Shown here one piece after another: positions 16,839 to 25,984 of a stretch of 64,000 bases of DNA. The DNA is from Winogradskyella costae (GTDB lineage: Bacteria > Bacteroidota > Bacteroidia > Flavobacteriales > Flavobacteriaceae). Within the stretch, counting starts at the first letter, position 1. Each line of letters begins with the position of its first letter. Location of the stretch: NCBI RefSeq assembly GCF_013403865.1, contig NZ_JABFDK010000002.1:186001-250000 (forward strand). Direction: 5' to 3'. The position numbers were made by a program, and so were the translations under genes. A model generated the notes under the pieces. That model saw nothing but the letters and a program-made list of their open reading frames with translations, was not told the origin of the DNA and did no database searches.

Positions 16839-17231
16839 ATGGACGATAAAGAAAAATACGAAATGGAGTTTGTGATTCAAGCATCACCAGCCCTAATATA
16901 TACTTATATATCAACACCTTCGGGCTTATCAGAATGGTTTGCCGATAACGTCAATTCTAGAGGAGAATTGTTTACTTTTATCTGGGATGGCTCAGAGGAA
17001 CAGGCTAAATTATTAAGTAAGAAAAGTGGCGAGCGTGTAAAGTTTCGCTGGTTACACGACGATGAAGACGGCTCTGCTTCGTATTTTGAAATCCGTATAC
17101 AGGTCGATGAGATCACAAAAGATGTCTCTTTAATGATTACAGATTTTGCTGAAGACGATGAAATTGAAGAAGGCAAAATGCTTTGGACGAATCAAATCTC
17201 TAGCCTGAAACAAGTTTTAGGTTCGGCGTAA
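16839..17231 (+). CDS. START-like (SRPBCC) domain protein
   Basis: The protein has 130 residues and makes up one small helix-grip (START/SRPBCC) domain. It starts EMEFVIQASPALIYTYISTP, followed by GLSEWFADNV, the FTFIWDGSEE strand pair, VKFRWLHDDED and a C-terminal helix (EEGKMLWTNQISSLKQ). The fold normally provides a hydrophobic pocket; this Bacteroidota subfamily has no defined ligand. The protein is acidic and cytosolic. It precedes an aminotransferase gene by 67 bp, but a terminator-like hairpin lies between them. Confidence 0.85.
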   Translation: MDDKEKYEMEFVIQASPALIYTYISTPSGLSEWFADNVNSRGELFTFIWDGSEEQAKLLSKKSGERVKFRWLHDDEDGSASYFEIRIQVDEITKDVSLMITDFAEDDEIEEGKMLWTNQISSLKQVLGSA

Positions 17232-17253
17232 GCGATAAGAAAATAATCTATCA

Positions 17254-17261
17254 TATCTTTG
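17254..17261 (+). promoter_or_regulatory. Candidate -7 element for the aminotransferase gene
   Basis: TATCTTTG matches TAnnTTTG exactly. No good -33 TTTG is seen about 19 nt upstream. A transcript started here would begin inside the left arm of the hairpin at 17261-17291, so it would escape that terminator. Confidence 0.45.
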
Positions 17262-17298
17262 TCTCGATTTAATTTAAAACTAAATCGGGACTTTTTTT
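17261..17298 (+). terminator. Terminator hairpin abutting the next start codon
   Basis: The 11-nt arms 17261-17271 and 17281-17291 (GTCTCGATTTA and TAAATCGGGAC, one G-T pair) enclose 9 nt and are followed by seven T (17292-17298). The next base is the A of the aminotransferase ATG. It should end transcripts of the START-domain gene. Confidence 0.75.
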
Positions 17299-18153
17299 AT
17301 GATAAACTTTAACGGTACACTGCGCTCGCAAACAGATTCTAAACTTAACATTGAAAATAGAGGTTACAAATATGGTGATGCTCTTTTTGAAACTCTAAAA
17401 GTGGTTAATGGTAAAATCTTCTTCTGGGAAGATCATTATTTTAGGCTAATGTCATCTATGCGTATTCTTAGAATGGATATACCTATGAATTTTACTATGG
17501 AATTCTTAGAGTCTGAAATACTTAAAACTTTAGAAGCGAATGACTTATTGCATGCTTCAGCACGTGTTAGGATAAATGTAGACAGAGGTGAAGGGGGGAA
17601 GTATTTACCTTCTAATTTGGCTCAAGTGCATTTTAATATGATTGCAGAACCGCACCATAATCCATTTTACACTATTGACTCTAATGCCAATTGCGTTATA
17701 GATTTATATAAAGATTACTTTGTGGCTCCTGGGTTATTATCAGGATTGAAATCTAATAATAAAGCCATTCAGGTTATTGGTAGTATTTATGCTAAAGAAA
17801 ATGATTTAGATAATTGTTTAATCTTAAATACCGATAAAAGCGTTATTGAAGCTTTAAATGGAAATTTATTCTTGGTGAAAGATGGCAAAATTAAAACACC
17901 TCCCCTAGAAGAAGGGTGTCTTAAAGGTGTTATGAGAAAGCAAATATTAGAATTATTAGCTAAAGATGTTAATGTTGTGGTAGAGGAAGCGTCTATTAGC
18001 CCGTTTGAACTTCAAAAAGCTGATGAGTTATTTATTACTAATGTTATTAAAGGAATTATTCCTGTTACAAATTACCGTAAAAAGTCCTATAGTAGTGACT
18101 TTGCGCAGGGTTTAGTGAATAAGCTTAATGCTAAGTTGCGTTTGTTATCGTAA
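17299..18153 (+). CDS. Class IV PLP-dependent aminotransferase (IlvE/PabC/D-amino-acid type)
   Basis: The protein has 284 residues, the usual length. The fold-type IV landmarks are present: NRGYKYGDALFETLKV at the N-terminus, ARVRINVDRG in the middle, SGLKSNNKAIQ with the probable PLP lysine, then VIEALNGNLFLVKDGKI and GVMRKQILEL. The family includes branched-chain aminotransferase, aminodeoxychorismate lyase and D-amino-acid transaminase; sequence alone does not separate these here. The start at 17299 gives the expected N-terminus, even though the ATG directly follows a terminator T-run. Expression probably depends on the -7 element at 17254-17261. Confidence 0.88.
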   Translation: MINFNGTLRSQTDSKLNIENRGYKYGDALFETLKVVNGKIFFWEDHYFRLMSSMRILRMDIPMNFTMEFLESEILKTLEANDLLHASARVRINVDRGEGGKYLPSNLAQVHFNMIAEPHHNPFYTIDSNANCVIDLYKDYFVAPGLLSGLKSNNKAIQVIGSIYAKENDLDNCLILNTDKSVIEALNGNLFLVKDGKIKTPPLEEGCLKGVMRKQILELLAKDVNVVVEEASISPFELQKADELFITNVIKGIIPVTNYRKKSYSSDFAQGLVNKLNAKLRLLS

Positions 18154-18436
18154 CGCTATTAAATTTACTATCGATTTTTTCTCTTTCCTTCGTTTCACAG
18201 TTGTTCTCCGCTAAATAATTGAGGATCGCGGTTTCCGACTTTATGGGCATTGGAGGTGTTGTATATTCTTGATGTTCTTATATTGGTATCTCCACCTTAT
18301 GAGTTTGCATTAGGTTTAAAACTCATTGGAACCTCACCCCTTGGAGTATCATATTGATAATTTACTGTCTTTAATGATTGCGTTTTGGTGAATAGTACCT
18401 ACCAATGAAAGATATTATTTGGAAGTGAGTTCAACT

Positions 18437-18991
18437 TTAATTGTAACTGGGATTTTCGGGAGCATTAGACCAGATGCTATAATCGCCACCAAGTTCTAAC
18501 ATTTTTTCGCGCCAAAACGTATTACAGGATTTGGAAATGATTTCTTTACTGTAGATGTTTTCTGAAATTAGCCAAGCATTCGACTTTAGTTCATTGTCTA
18601 ATTGCTGTTCATCCCAACCAGAATAGCCTAAAAAGAAACGAATATCGTTGCTAGAGATTTCACCTTTATTAATTAAGTTGAGTACGATACTAAAATCGCC
18701 TCCCCAAAAAATACCATTAGAGATTTCAATACTATTAGGTATGAGTTCTGGTGATTTGTGAATAAAATAAAGGTTGTCTTGTTCTACTGGTCCTCCGTTA
18801 TACACCGGGAATTCCGATTCTGTACCCTCTATAAGGTCTTTAAGGTTGTAATTTAAAGGTTTATTTAAAATAAAACCAACTGAACCGAGAGGGTTGTGAT
18901 CTGCTAAAAGAATCACAGCCCGATTAAATGAAATATCACCGATAATAGATGGCTCAGCAATTAGTAAATTGCCTTTTTCGGGTTTGTTCAT
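18437..18991 (-). CDS. YqgE/AlgH family protein
   Basis: The protein has 184 residues, the family's length. The N-terminal LLIAEPSIIGDISFNRAVIL and SVGFILNKPL segments, then the NGGPV and LGYSGWDEQQL motifs, identify it. YqgE/AlgH proteins are widespread, cytosolic and of unclear biochemistry; links to alginate regulation and transcription have been suggested in other phyla. The gene is alone, convergent with the aminotransferase gene. The 283 bp between them show no gene or strong hairpin. Upstream, 297 bp separate it from hupB; they hold AT-rich sequence and the hupB terminator. Confidence 0.9.
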   Translation of the reverse strand: MNKPEKGNLLIAEPSIIGDISFNRAVILLADHNPLGSVGFILNKPLNYNLKDLIEGTESEFPVYNGGPVEQDNLYFIHKSPELIPNSIEISNGIFWGGDFSIVLNLINKGEISSNDIRFFLGYSGWDEQQLDNELKSNAWLISENIYSKEIISKSCNTFWREKMLELGGDYSIWSNAPENPSYN

Positions 18992-19238
18992 TTTTGGTTT
19001 TTTTATTAATTTAATAGTATTAAATCTATGTTTTTTTTGTTAAAAAAACAACTAATACGTAAAATATTACAGTATATTTTATTTAAATGAACTTAATTAC
19101 TGCTTTTGTTTTGGAGTTGTCGTTTTTTAAAGCATGCTCTTATGTGAATCAAATAGAGGGATATACGAAATAAAATTAGCCGTATTTGTTAAAGCTCCCT
19201 GTGGACTTTAATAATTAATAAATTTTAAATTGAAACAT

Positions 19239-19265
19239 AAAAAAACCTGCTCTATGAGCAGGTTT
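19239..19265 (-). terminator. Rho-independent terminator of the HU gene
   Basis: AAACCTGCTC (19243-19252) and GAGCAGGTTT (19256-19265) form a perfect 10-bp stem with a 3-nt loop. On the minus strand a T-run (A at 19239-19245) follows. It lies 24 bp after the hupB stop. Confidence 0.9.
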
Positions 19266-19288
19266 CTGTATATAAAACAAAAAATGTC

Positions 19289-19561
19289 TTAGTTTACAGC
19301 GTTACTTAAGTCAGAACCTGCCTTAAATTTCACTACATTTTTAGCTTTGATCTTTATCGTTTTTCCTGTCTGTGGATTTCTTCCATCTCTTGCAGCTCTT
19401 TTTGAAACTGACCAAGAACCAAACCCTACTAAAGATACTCTATTACCTTTTTGTAAAGATCCTTCGATGTCAACTAATAAAGAGTCTAATGCTTTTTTAG
19501 CAGCTGCCTTAGTAATTCCAGCATTCTCTGCCATTCCATTGATTAAATCTGTTTTGTTCAT
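19289..19561 (-). CDS. hup: DNA-binding protein HU
   Basis: The protein has 90 residues and the full HU fold: helical dimerisation part (NKTDLINGMAENAGITKAAAKKALDSL), the GFGSWSVSKRAARDGRNPQTG beta-arm with the conserved NPQTG/proline tip, and IKAKNVVKFKAGSDL at the end. HU bends DNA without sequence specificity and compacts the nucleoid. It is monocistronic with its own strong terminator. The upstream region is AT-rich and probably holds a strong promoter. The sequence is basic overall and looks intact. The symbol is given without subtype because alpha and beta forms are not separated in this phylum. Confidence 0.95.
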   Translation of the reverse strand: MNKTDLINGMAENAGITKAAAKKALDSLLVDIEGSLQKGNRVSLVGFGSWSVSKRAARDGRNPQTGKTIKIKAKNVVKFKAGSDLSNAVN

Positions 19562-19757
19562 AATATTTAATTTAAATTGTTAAAATTTTGATTCTAAAAT
19601 GAGAATTCTTTAAAATCCGTACACAAAATTATTAGGAATATTAAGCTACACAAGTAATAGCAAGGGAAATGCGGCTTTTTGTTAATAACTTAGGGCATTT
19701 GTTAATAAACGTAATGTATTTCATCGGATATTTTGTAAAACCAATGGTTATAAGGGT

Positions 19758-20717
19758 TTAGAGCAGTTTTGCCGATTCAGAAAAATTAAACCCATTTAGT
19801 AAGGATTTGACTTCCATTTTTCGCTTTCCAGGAAGTTGAATTTCCAAAATATTAATGTAACCTCCTTGACATGCGACTCTTAGTTCGTCTTTAGTGGTTA
19901 TTATAATTCCGTTAGCATGTTTGTGATTCTCAATTTGTTTTTCTACACCATATAATTTTACAGATACAGGTTTCTTTTCGTCATTATCTAAATAACACCA
20001 AGCCGTTGGAAAAGGGTTTAAGCCTCTAATTTTGTTGTAAATAGTATCTATAGGTTGCGTCCAATCTATTTTACAGTTGTCTCGATTAAGTTTGTAAGCG
20101 GTTTTTAAACCGTCTGTTTGAGGCTGAATCGTTGTTGTAATTGCATTTGTTTCAATTTGCTTTACTGTAGTAATCACCAGTTCACTTCCTATAGCCATTA
20201 ATTCATCGTGTAAGTCACCAACGGTTGTTGCCGGTCCTATTTCTGTATCTGCACTTTTAATGATAGCTCCGGTGTCTATTTTCTCGTCGATAAAAAATGT
20301 GGTAACACCAGTTTTAGTTTCTCCATTAATTATAGCCCAATGAATAGGAGCTGCTCCTCTGTATTGTGGAAGTAATGATGCATGCAGGTTAAATGTTCCG
20401 TATTCTGGCATTTGCCAAACAACTTTCGGTAACATTCTGAAAGCTACTATAATCTGTAGATTGGCCTTTAAAGCTTTCAGTTCTTCTAAAAAGGTTTCTG
20501 ATTTTAAATTTGTGGGTTGCAAAATATTTAACTTGTGTTCTAAAGCAAATTCCTTTACCGCAGAAGCTCTTAGTTTTTGACCGCGTCCTGCAGGTCTATC
20601 AGGAGCAGTAAGCACCCCAACAACCTTATAATCGTTATCAATAAGTGCTTTTAGTGTGGCCACCGCAAAATCGGGTGTGCCCATAAATACAATGCGTAAA
20701 TCACGTTTATTTGTCAT
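19758..20717 (-). CDS. fmt: Methionyl-tRNA formyltransferase
   Basis: The protein has 319 residues, the usual length. It starts RIVFMGTPDFAVATLKAL. The formyl-transfer residues N110, H112 and D148 are present (FNLHASLLPQYRGAAPIHWAI and EKIDTG). The C-terminal OB-like domain that binds the acceptor stem is also present. It uses 10-formyl-tetrahydrofolate to formylate initiator Met-tRNA. The ATG overlaps the end of recQ by 4 nt, so the two genes are translationally coupled, an arrangement seen in Flavobacteriia. A deformylase gene is not in the window. Confidence 0.96.
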   Translation of the reverse strand: MTNKRDLRIVFMGTPDFAVATLKALIDNDYKVVGVLTAPDRPAGRGQKLRASAVKEFALEHKLNILQPTNLKSETFLEELKALKANLQIIVAFRMLPKVVWQMPEYGTFNLHASLLPQYRGAAPIHWAIINGETKTGVTTFFIDEKIDTGAIIKSADTEIGPATTVGDLHDELMAIGSELVITTVKQIETNAITTTIQPQTDGLKTAYKLNRDNCKIDWTQPIDTIYNKIRGLNPFPTAWCYLDNDEKKPVSVKLYGVEKQIENHKHANGIIITTKDELRVACQGGYINILEIQLPGKRKMEVKSLLNGFNFSESAKLL

Positions 20718-22609
20718 ACAAGTATGTAAGTATTAGCGTGTGTTAATTTTATTTTATTAAGTTCTATTAATTCTGAAAGACTTTTTAATAGCGCGTGTTC
20801 AGAACATTTAATATGCTGTAATAATTGTCGCGAAGATAAGGCTTCTTGCTGCAATGCTTTTAATATCTGATGTGTAATAACATCATTTGTATCCGTATTT
20901 GCTTTTTTAGCCTTAGCCATGCATACCGAGCAAATACCACAATTTTTAGTTGTCTTTTCACCAAAATAAAGTAGAAGCTGTTGACTTCTGCAAACCGAAT
21001 CGTTTTTAATATAATGTAAAACAGATTCAATTTGTTGATGTTTTAGGGTGTGCTGCTGTTTAATTGTTCTTGCAATTGGGTTAATGGTAATGTCATCTTC
21101 ACGCGGTTTTAGAAAGGTGATTTCAGAATCCGTATTGGCCATTTGTAAGCTAATGACTTCATCTTTTTCTAAACGTTGCAATTGGGCAATCACTTGCTTC
21201 TCTGGAAGCCCTACTTTATCGACCACTAAGCTTAAATTTACTTTGGTCTCATAATCAAAAATACCACCATAAGTTCGTAAGAGTACTTTAACTAAAATAT
21301 TTAAATCTAAATGCGTTTCTAAGTATTGAAACAAAACCGCATTAGTAGTTATAAATTGAATTTTAGTCCTAAAGTTAAAATGCTGCGTCAGCGTTATAAT
21401 GGCATTACGATCTAACAAAAGCAAAGCATTATAAGTGATACTAGCATTTAATTTATAATGGCTACAAAAGGATTTAAAATCGAATTGATGCATTGTATTT
21501 TCACCTTCACCATAAGAGATTTGAAAATAGTTACACAACCTGTTATAAACGGTCTTAACAAAAGCCACAGAAGGTAAGGTACTTAAAAACTGGTTGCGAA
21601 GATGATCTTCATCTACATGTTGCTTTAAAATAATAGCATGTGCTAATTCACCATTTCGTCCTGCTCGTCCGGCTTCTTGATAGTAGCTTTCTAAACTTTC
21701 TGGTAAATTAATATGAATAACAGTTTTAACGTTGGCTTTGTCAATGCCCATTCCAAAAGCTGTGGTCGCGACCATGATTTGCTTCTGACCATTGGTCCAT
21801 TGGTATAAACGTTCTTGCTTCTCTTTGTTGGTAATACCTCCATGATAAAATGTAGAGGATAAGCCTTTAGCTGTAATAAAATTGTGAATATCAGAAGTCG
21901 CTCTGCGATTTCTTACATATATAATTGATGAACCGGCGTACTTTTTTAACAAATGCTCTAACTGAAATAACTTATCATCAGTATGAATGACATCATAGGC
22001 AATATTAGGTCTTGTAAAAGACGCCGTGAATATTTGGGGGTTAATAAAATCGAGATTGTCTACAATATCATTAACTACGTTATGTTTGGCTGTTGCGGTT
22101 AATGCTATACAATTAACGTGAGGATGCATTTGTCTTAAGACCGCAATATTTTGATATGCAGGTCTAAAATCATTTCCCCATTGACTGATACAATGTGCTT
22201 CATCTACTGCTATTAGATTTACGCGCATTTGCTGAATGCGCTCTTGCACTAAGGTCTGTTGTAAACGTTCTGGTGAGAGGTATAAAAACTTATAATTGCC
22301 ATAGATACAATTGTCTAATTGAGTGTCTAGGTCTTTATAAGACATGCCAGAAGTTAGGGCAATGGCTTTGATACCTTTAGCTTTTAAGGTATTTACTTGA
22401 TCCTTCATCAACGCGATTAACGGGGATACAACAATACAAATACCTTCTTGTATTAATGCCGGGATTTGGAAACAAACTGATTTACCTCCACCCGTTGGTA
22501 AGAGCGCAAATGTATCCTCTCGGTTTAAAACCGAAGTGATAATCTCTTCTTGCAACGGTCTAAATGACGTATGATGCCAATACCGTTCTAAAACTTCTAT
22601 AGGATGCAT
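20714..22609 (-). CDS. recQ: RecQ-family ATP-dependent DNA helicase
   Basis: The protein has 631 residues. Walker A is PTGGGKS at 38-44, the Walker B box is DEAH at 136-139, and motif VI is YYQEAGRAGRNG. A RecQ zinc-binding region follows with CGICSVC and upstream cysteine (SVCRSQQ). A winged-helix-like C-terminus is present and the HRDC domain is not obvious, as in the shorter Bacteroidota RecQ. It unwinds DNA 3' to 5' in recombinational repair. Bacteroidota genomes often carry more than one RecQ, so the symbol marks the family. Its stop overlaps fmt by 4 nt. Confidence 0.93.
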   Translation of the reverse strand: MHPIEVLERYWHHTSFRPLQEEIITSVLNREDTFALLPTGGGKSVCFQIPALIQEGICIVVSPLIALMKDQVNTLKAKGIKAIALTSGMSYKDLDTQLDNCIYGNYKFLYLSPERLQQTLVQERIQQMRVNLIAVDEAHCISQWGNDFRPAYQNIAVLRQMHPHVNCIALTATAKHNVVNDIVDNLDFINPQIFTASFTRPNIAYDVIHTDDKLFQLEHLLKKYAGSSIIYVRNRRATSDIHNFITAKGLSSTFYHGGITNKEKQERLYQWTNGQKQIMVATTAFGMGIDKANVKTVIHINLPESLESYYQEAGRAGRNGELAHAIILKQHVDEDHLRNQFLSTLPSVAFVKTVYNRLCNYFQISYGEGENTMHQFDFKSFCSHYKLNASITYNALLLLDRNAIITLTQHFNFRTKIQFITTNAVLFQYLETHLDLNILVKVLLRTYGGIFDYETKVNLSLVVDKVGLPEKQVIAQLQRLEKDEVISLQMANTDSEITFLKPREDDITINPIARTIKQQHTLKHQQIESVLHYIKNDSVCRSQQLLLYFGEKTTKNCGICSVCMAKAKKANTDTNDVITHQILKALQQEALSSRQLLQHIKCSEHALLKSLSELIELNKIKLTHANTYILV

Positions 22610-22873
22610 TATGCCAATTTAACTATCTAAAATCGCTTTACTTTGTTTACTCACTTTTTTCAATTTTATGAGTTGGTGTTCGTGATGTGCTTCTCAATTC
22701 TTTTTTGCTCATATATAAATATAAAATAAGACCGTGACTACTGCTATGCTTTGTTTTTAGCTCACAACACTATTCCATTAAAAAAAAATGAGTTCGTGAA
22801 TCCTTGATTTCTATTTCATCTGAACTAAAAATAATTCAAATTAAAAATACGACATTACACAGTTAAATTGGCA

Positions 22874-23416
22874 TTACTGCAAATTTAAGGACTCTAGGAT
22901 AAAATCAACTCTAGAGTCTACACTTCCAAAAGGTACGTCAATTAAATGATACCCAAAACGCTTATAGGTTTCTAATAAATGATTGTGAATTTCAATGGCC
23001 TCTTCAAAATTTTCATACCGTTCGCTATCGCTTGTAAAAATCTCTTGCCACGGAGCTAAAATATAGATGGCGTTGTAGTTGTGGTTTTCACAGGTCTCCA
23101 CAAAATGCTTTGGGTACGTATCACCAATATAATCCATATAAGCGATAACATCTGGTAAACCTCTGTCTAAAAAAACGACGTTTTCTAATTCATTTTCTGC
23201 ATCGGTAAATTGTTTAACTCTTCCTTCTAACAGTTTTTCACTAAATAAAAGTGGTTCCGTTAAAAAGAGCTGTTCTATACCATCTTCTCTAGCTTGTAAT
23301 GTAATTTGTCTAGAGATTTCATCATAGCATAAAAACTCACGTTCTCTTAGTTTGTTGATTATTGTGGTTTTTCCAGTTCCTGGTCCACCTGCGATAACGA
23401 CTTTTTTTGGATTCAA
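22874..23416 (-). CDS. P-loop NTPase (AAA_28-type)
   Basis: The protein has 180 residues. Walker A is GGPGTGKTTI near residues 10-19, directly after an Asn-Pro-Lys start. Further motifs are DEISRQ, a VVFLDRGLPD region and a closing HLIDVPFGSV. This is the AAA_28/thymidylate-kinase-like fold seen in small ATPases such as NadR-type kinases. The substrate is unknown. It is monocistronic and divergent from the DUF493 gene, and the 264 bp between it and recQ carry no gene. Sequence conservation in the P-loop suggests it is functional. Confidence 0.8.
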   Translation of the reverse strand: MNPKKVVIAGGPGTGKTTIINKLREREFLCYDEISRQITLQAREDGIEQLFLTEPLLFSEKLLEGRVKQFTDAENELENVVFLDRGLPDVIAYMDYIGDTYPKHFVETCENHNYNAIYILAPWQEIFTSDSERYENFEEAIEIHNHLLETYKRFGYHLIDVPFGSVDSRVDFILESLNLQ

Positions 23417-23494
23417 ATTGGCAAAATTTTTGATGTAAAAATAACAGATAAAAATGTAAAGTTAAACGTATCTTTACAACTGAAAAATTTCATT

Positions 23495-23788
23495 ATGGAT
23501 AATTCTAAAAAAACAGACGAATTTTACGAAAAATTAAAATCACAACTATACGATACAGCCCTTTGGCCATCGGAGTACTTGTATAAATTTATTGTGCTTT
23601 CTGAAGGTTCAGGAGTGCATCATATTGAGGCGCTTTTTGATAACCTAGGTGCAGTTATTACTACTACAGAATCTAAGAACGGAAAATACACTAGTGTTTC
23701 TATTAATGTGAACATGAAAAATCCTGAAGCAGTTATAGCAAAATATAAGGATGTAGCTGAAAATGTAGAAGGTGTAATTTCCTTATAA
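23495..23788 (+). CDS. DUF493 (YbeD-like) family protein
   Basis: The protein has 97 residues and the compact alpha-beta fold of DUF493: FYEKLKSQLYDTALWPSEYLYKFIV, SVSINVNMKNPEAVIAKYKDV and a C-terminal GVISL. The fold is ACT-like, which suggests a regulatory binding role, but no ligand is known. TATCTTTA at 23469-23476 is a fair -7 element 19 nt before the ATG, without a clear -33. It heads a plus-strand run of DUF493, DUF4290 and murA, a gene order I associate with Flavobacteriia. Confidence 0.88.
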   Translation: MDNSKKTDEFYEKLKSQLYDTALWPSEYLYKFIVLSEGSGVHHIEALFDNLGAVITTTESKNGKYTSVSINVNMKNPEAVIAKYKDVAENVEGVISL

Positions 23789-23878
23789 AAATGCTTTTAA
23801 ACTTCGTATTTTTTTGTACTTTGCAACAAAACCTAGAGACTTCAGGTTAAAACTATATACTACACACATTTTACAATT

Positions 23879-24538
23879 TTGATTGACGATTTAGAATACA
23901 ACACAGAGCGCGAGCATTTAATTATACCAGAATATGGACGTCATCTTCAAAAGATGATTAATTATGCTAAGTCTCGCGAAACCAAAGAAGAACGTAATAA
24001 ATTAGCGAAGGCGATAATTGCTGTAATGGGAAATATACAACCCCATCTAAGGGATGTGCCAGATTTTCAGCATAAATTATGGGATCAGCTATTTATAATG
24101 GCGAATTTTGAAATTGATGTGGATGCCCCTTATGGAGAACCATCGAAAGAAGAAATACAAGCGAGGCCAGAACCTCTAAAATATCCTCAGAATTTTCCAA
24201 AGTATCGTTTTTATGGTAATAACATAAAGACTATGATCGATGTTGCTGTAGGTTGGGAAGATGGTGAATTAAAAGAAGCGCTAACGTATACCATCGCTAA
24301 CCACATGAAGAAGTGTTTCCTAAACTGGAACAAAGACACAGTTGAAGATGATGTTATTTACAATCATTTATTCGAACTTTCAAATGGTAAAATTGATCTA
24401 AAAAACACAGAAGAAGATCTTAGTGATTCTACAAGTTTATTGCGAACCAAATCTAAGTATGGTAGTAAAAGCAATTCCAATAAAAAGAATACATCTTCTA
24501 ATAAGAAAAAATATACTAACAACAGAAAACGTTACTAA
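23879..24538 (+). CDS. DUF4290 family protein
   Basis: The protein has 219 residues. DUF4290 is restricted to Bacteroidota; key segments are EYNTEREHLIIPEYGRHLQK, VMGNIQPHLRDV, FKHKLWDQLF-like DFQHKLWDQLF and YPQNFPKYRFYGNNIKTMID. The final 45 residues are a low-complexity tail rich in Ser, Asn and Lys, probably disordered and possibly nucleic-acid-binding. Translation starts at a TTG (23879); no in-frame ATG lies upstream and the conserved N-terminus begins right there. murA follows 6 bp downstream, so the two are co-translated. Its function is unknown; the constant link with murA hints at cell-wall or division work. Confidence 0.9.
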   Translation: MIDDLEYNTEREHLIIPEYGRHLQKMINYAKSRETKEERNKLAKAIIAVMGNIQPHLRDVPDFQHKLWDQLFIMANFEIDVDAPYGEPSKEEIQARPEPLKYPQNFPKYRFYGNNIKTMIDVAVGWEDGELKEALTYTIANHMKKCFLNWNKDTVEDDVIYNHLFELSNGKIDLKNTEEDLSDSTSLLRTKSKYGSKSNSNKKNTSSNKKKYTNNRKRY

Positions 24539-24544
24539 AAACGT

Positions 24545-25861
24545 ATGAGTACATTTAAAATTGAAGGAGGTCACCAATTAAAAGGTAAAATTCAACCTCA
24601 AGGCGCAAAAAACGAAGCTTTACAAATCTTGTGTGCAGTGCTCTTAACTGCAGAAGAAATTAAGATAGATAACATACCAGATATTATTGATGTTAATAAA
24701 CTCATCGCTTTGTTAAAAAAGTTGGGTGTTAAAATCAATAAACTAGACAAAGGCTCATATACGTTTAAAGCGGACGAGGTTAATCTAAAGTACTTAGAAT
24801 CTGCTGAATTTAAAGAAGACGGAAAAGGATTAAGAGGTTCTATTATGATTGTCGGTCCGTTATTGGCACGTTTTGGCAAAGGTTATATACCAAAGCCAGG
24901 TGGTGATAAAATTGGACGTCGTCGTTTAGATACACACTTTGAAGGTTTTATTAATCTTGGAGCCAAATTCCGTTATAATAAAGAAGAATTATTTTATGGA
25001 GTAGAAGCCAAAAAGCTAAAAGGGGCTTATATGCTTTTAGATGAAGCTTCTGTTACCGGAACCGCTAATATTGTTATGGCAGCTGTTTTAGCAGAAGGTA
25101 CGACTACTATTTATAATGCTGCTTGCGAACCATATTTACAACAGCTTTGTAAGATGCTGAATCGTATGGGAGCTAAGATTTCTGGTGTTGGGTCTAACTT
25201 GCTAACTATTGAAGGAGTTGATGTTTTAGGTGGTACTGAACATAGAATGTTACCAGATATGATTGAGATTGGTAGCTGGATTGGATTGGCTGCTATGACA
25301 AAGAGTGAATTGACCATTACCAATGTAAGTTGGGATGATTTAGGTCAAATTCCTAATGTATTTAGAAAAATAGGAATTACAGTAGAGCGTCAAGGTGATG
25401 ATATTTATATTCCAGCACATACGAATGGGTATGAAGTACAGAATTTTATTGATGGCTCTATTTTAACCATTGCAGATGCGCCATGGCCAGGGTTTACTCC
25501 AGATTTATTAAGTATCATTTTAACGGTTTTAACTCAGGCCCGAGGAAGTGCTATTGTACATCAAAAAATGTTTGAAAGCCGTTTGTTCTTCGTAGACAAA
25601 TTGATTGATATGGGTGCTAAAATTATTCTTTGCGATCCGCACAGAGCCACTGTAATTGGTCACGATTATAAATCGACATTAAAAGCAACCACAATGACAT
25701 CTCCAGATATTAGAGCAGGAGTTTCTTTATTAATTGCAGCATTGTCTGCAAAAGGCACTTCTATTATTCATAATATTGAACAGATTGATAGAGGTTACGA
25801 AAATATTGATGAACGTTTAAGAGCTATTGGAGCTAAAATTGAACGCGTAGAAGGCAACTAA
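24545..25861 (+). CDS. murA: UDP-N-acetylglucosamine 1-carboxyvinyltransferase (Asp-type active site)
   Basis: The protein has 438 residues of the EPT fold: IQPQGAKNEALQIL near the N-terminus, PKPGGDKIGRRRLDTH, SVTGTANIVMAA and PDIRAGVSLLIAAL. It transfers enolpyruvate to UDP-GlcNAc, the first committed step of peptidoglycan synthesis. The residue that is Cys115 in E. coli (GGC.IG) is Asp121 here (GAT, 24905-24907). The Cys-to-Asp form, known in mycobacteria and chlamydiae, keeps activity but is not alkylated by fosfomycin. Intrinsic fosfomycin resistance is therefore expected. It is translated with DUF4290 and ends at a strong terminator. Confidence 0.97.
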   Translation: MSTFKIEGGHQLKGKIQPQGAKNEALQILCAVLLTAEEIKIDNIPDIIDVNKLIALLKKLGVKINKLDKGSYTFKADEVNLKYLESAEFKEDGKGLRGSIMIVGPLLARFGKGYIPKPGGDKIGRRRLDTHFEGFINLGAKFRYNKEELFYGVEAKKLKGAYMLLDEASVTGTANIVMAAVLAEGTTTIYNAACEPYLQQLCKMLNRMGAKISGVGSNLLTIEGVDVLGGTEHRMLPDMIEIGSWIGLAAMTKSELTITNVSWDDLGQIPNVFRKIGITVERQGDDIYIPAHTNGYEVQNFIDGSILTIADAPWPGFTPDLLSIILTVLTQARGSAIVHQKMFESRLFFVDKLIDMGAKIILCDPHRATVIGHDYKSTLKATTMTSPDIRAGVSLLIAALSAKGTSIIHNIEQIDRGYENIDERLRAIGAKIERVEGN

Positions 25862-25927
25862 TAACTAGATCGATTACATTAATAAAGCTTGAGGCAAGAC
25901 GTTTTAAGTTTTATTTAAATATATTTT

Positions 25928-25960
25928 AAAAGCTTCAAGTTAGACCTTGAAGCTTTTTTT
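25928..25960 (+). terminator. Rho-independent terminator of murA
   Basis: AAAAGCTTCAAG (25928-25939) and CTTGAAGCTTTT (25946-25957) form a perfect 12-bp stem with a 6-nt loop. The T-run continues to 25960. It lies 66 bp after the murA stop. The A-rich left side would also allow some termination of minus-strand transcripts. Confidence 0.92.
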
Positions 25961-25984
25961 ATTTTTAATAAAATTGTCATTCAT

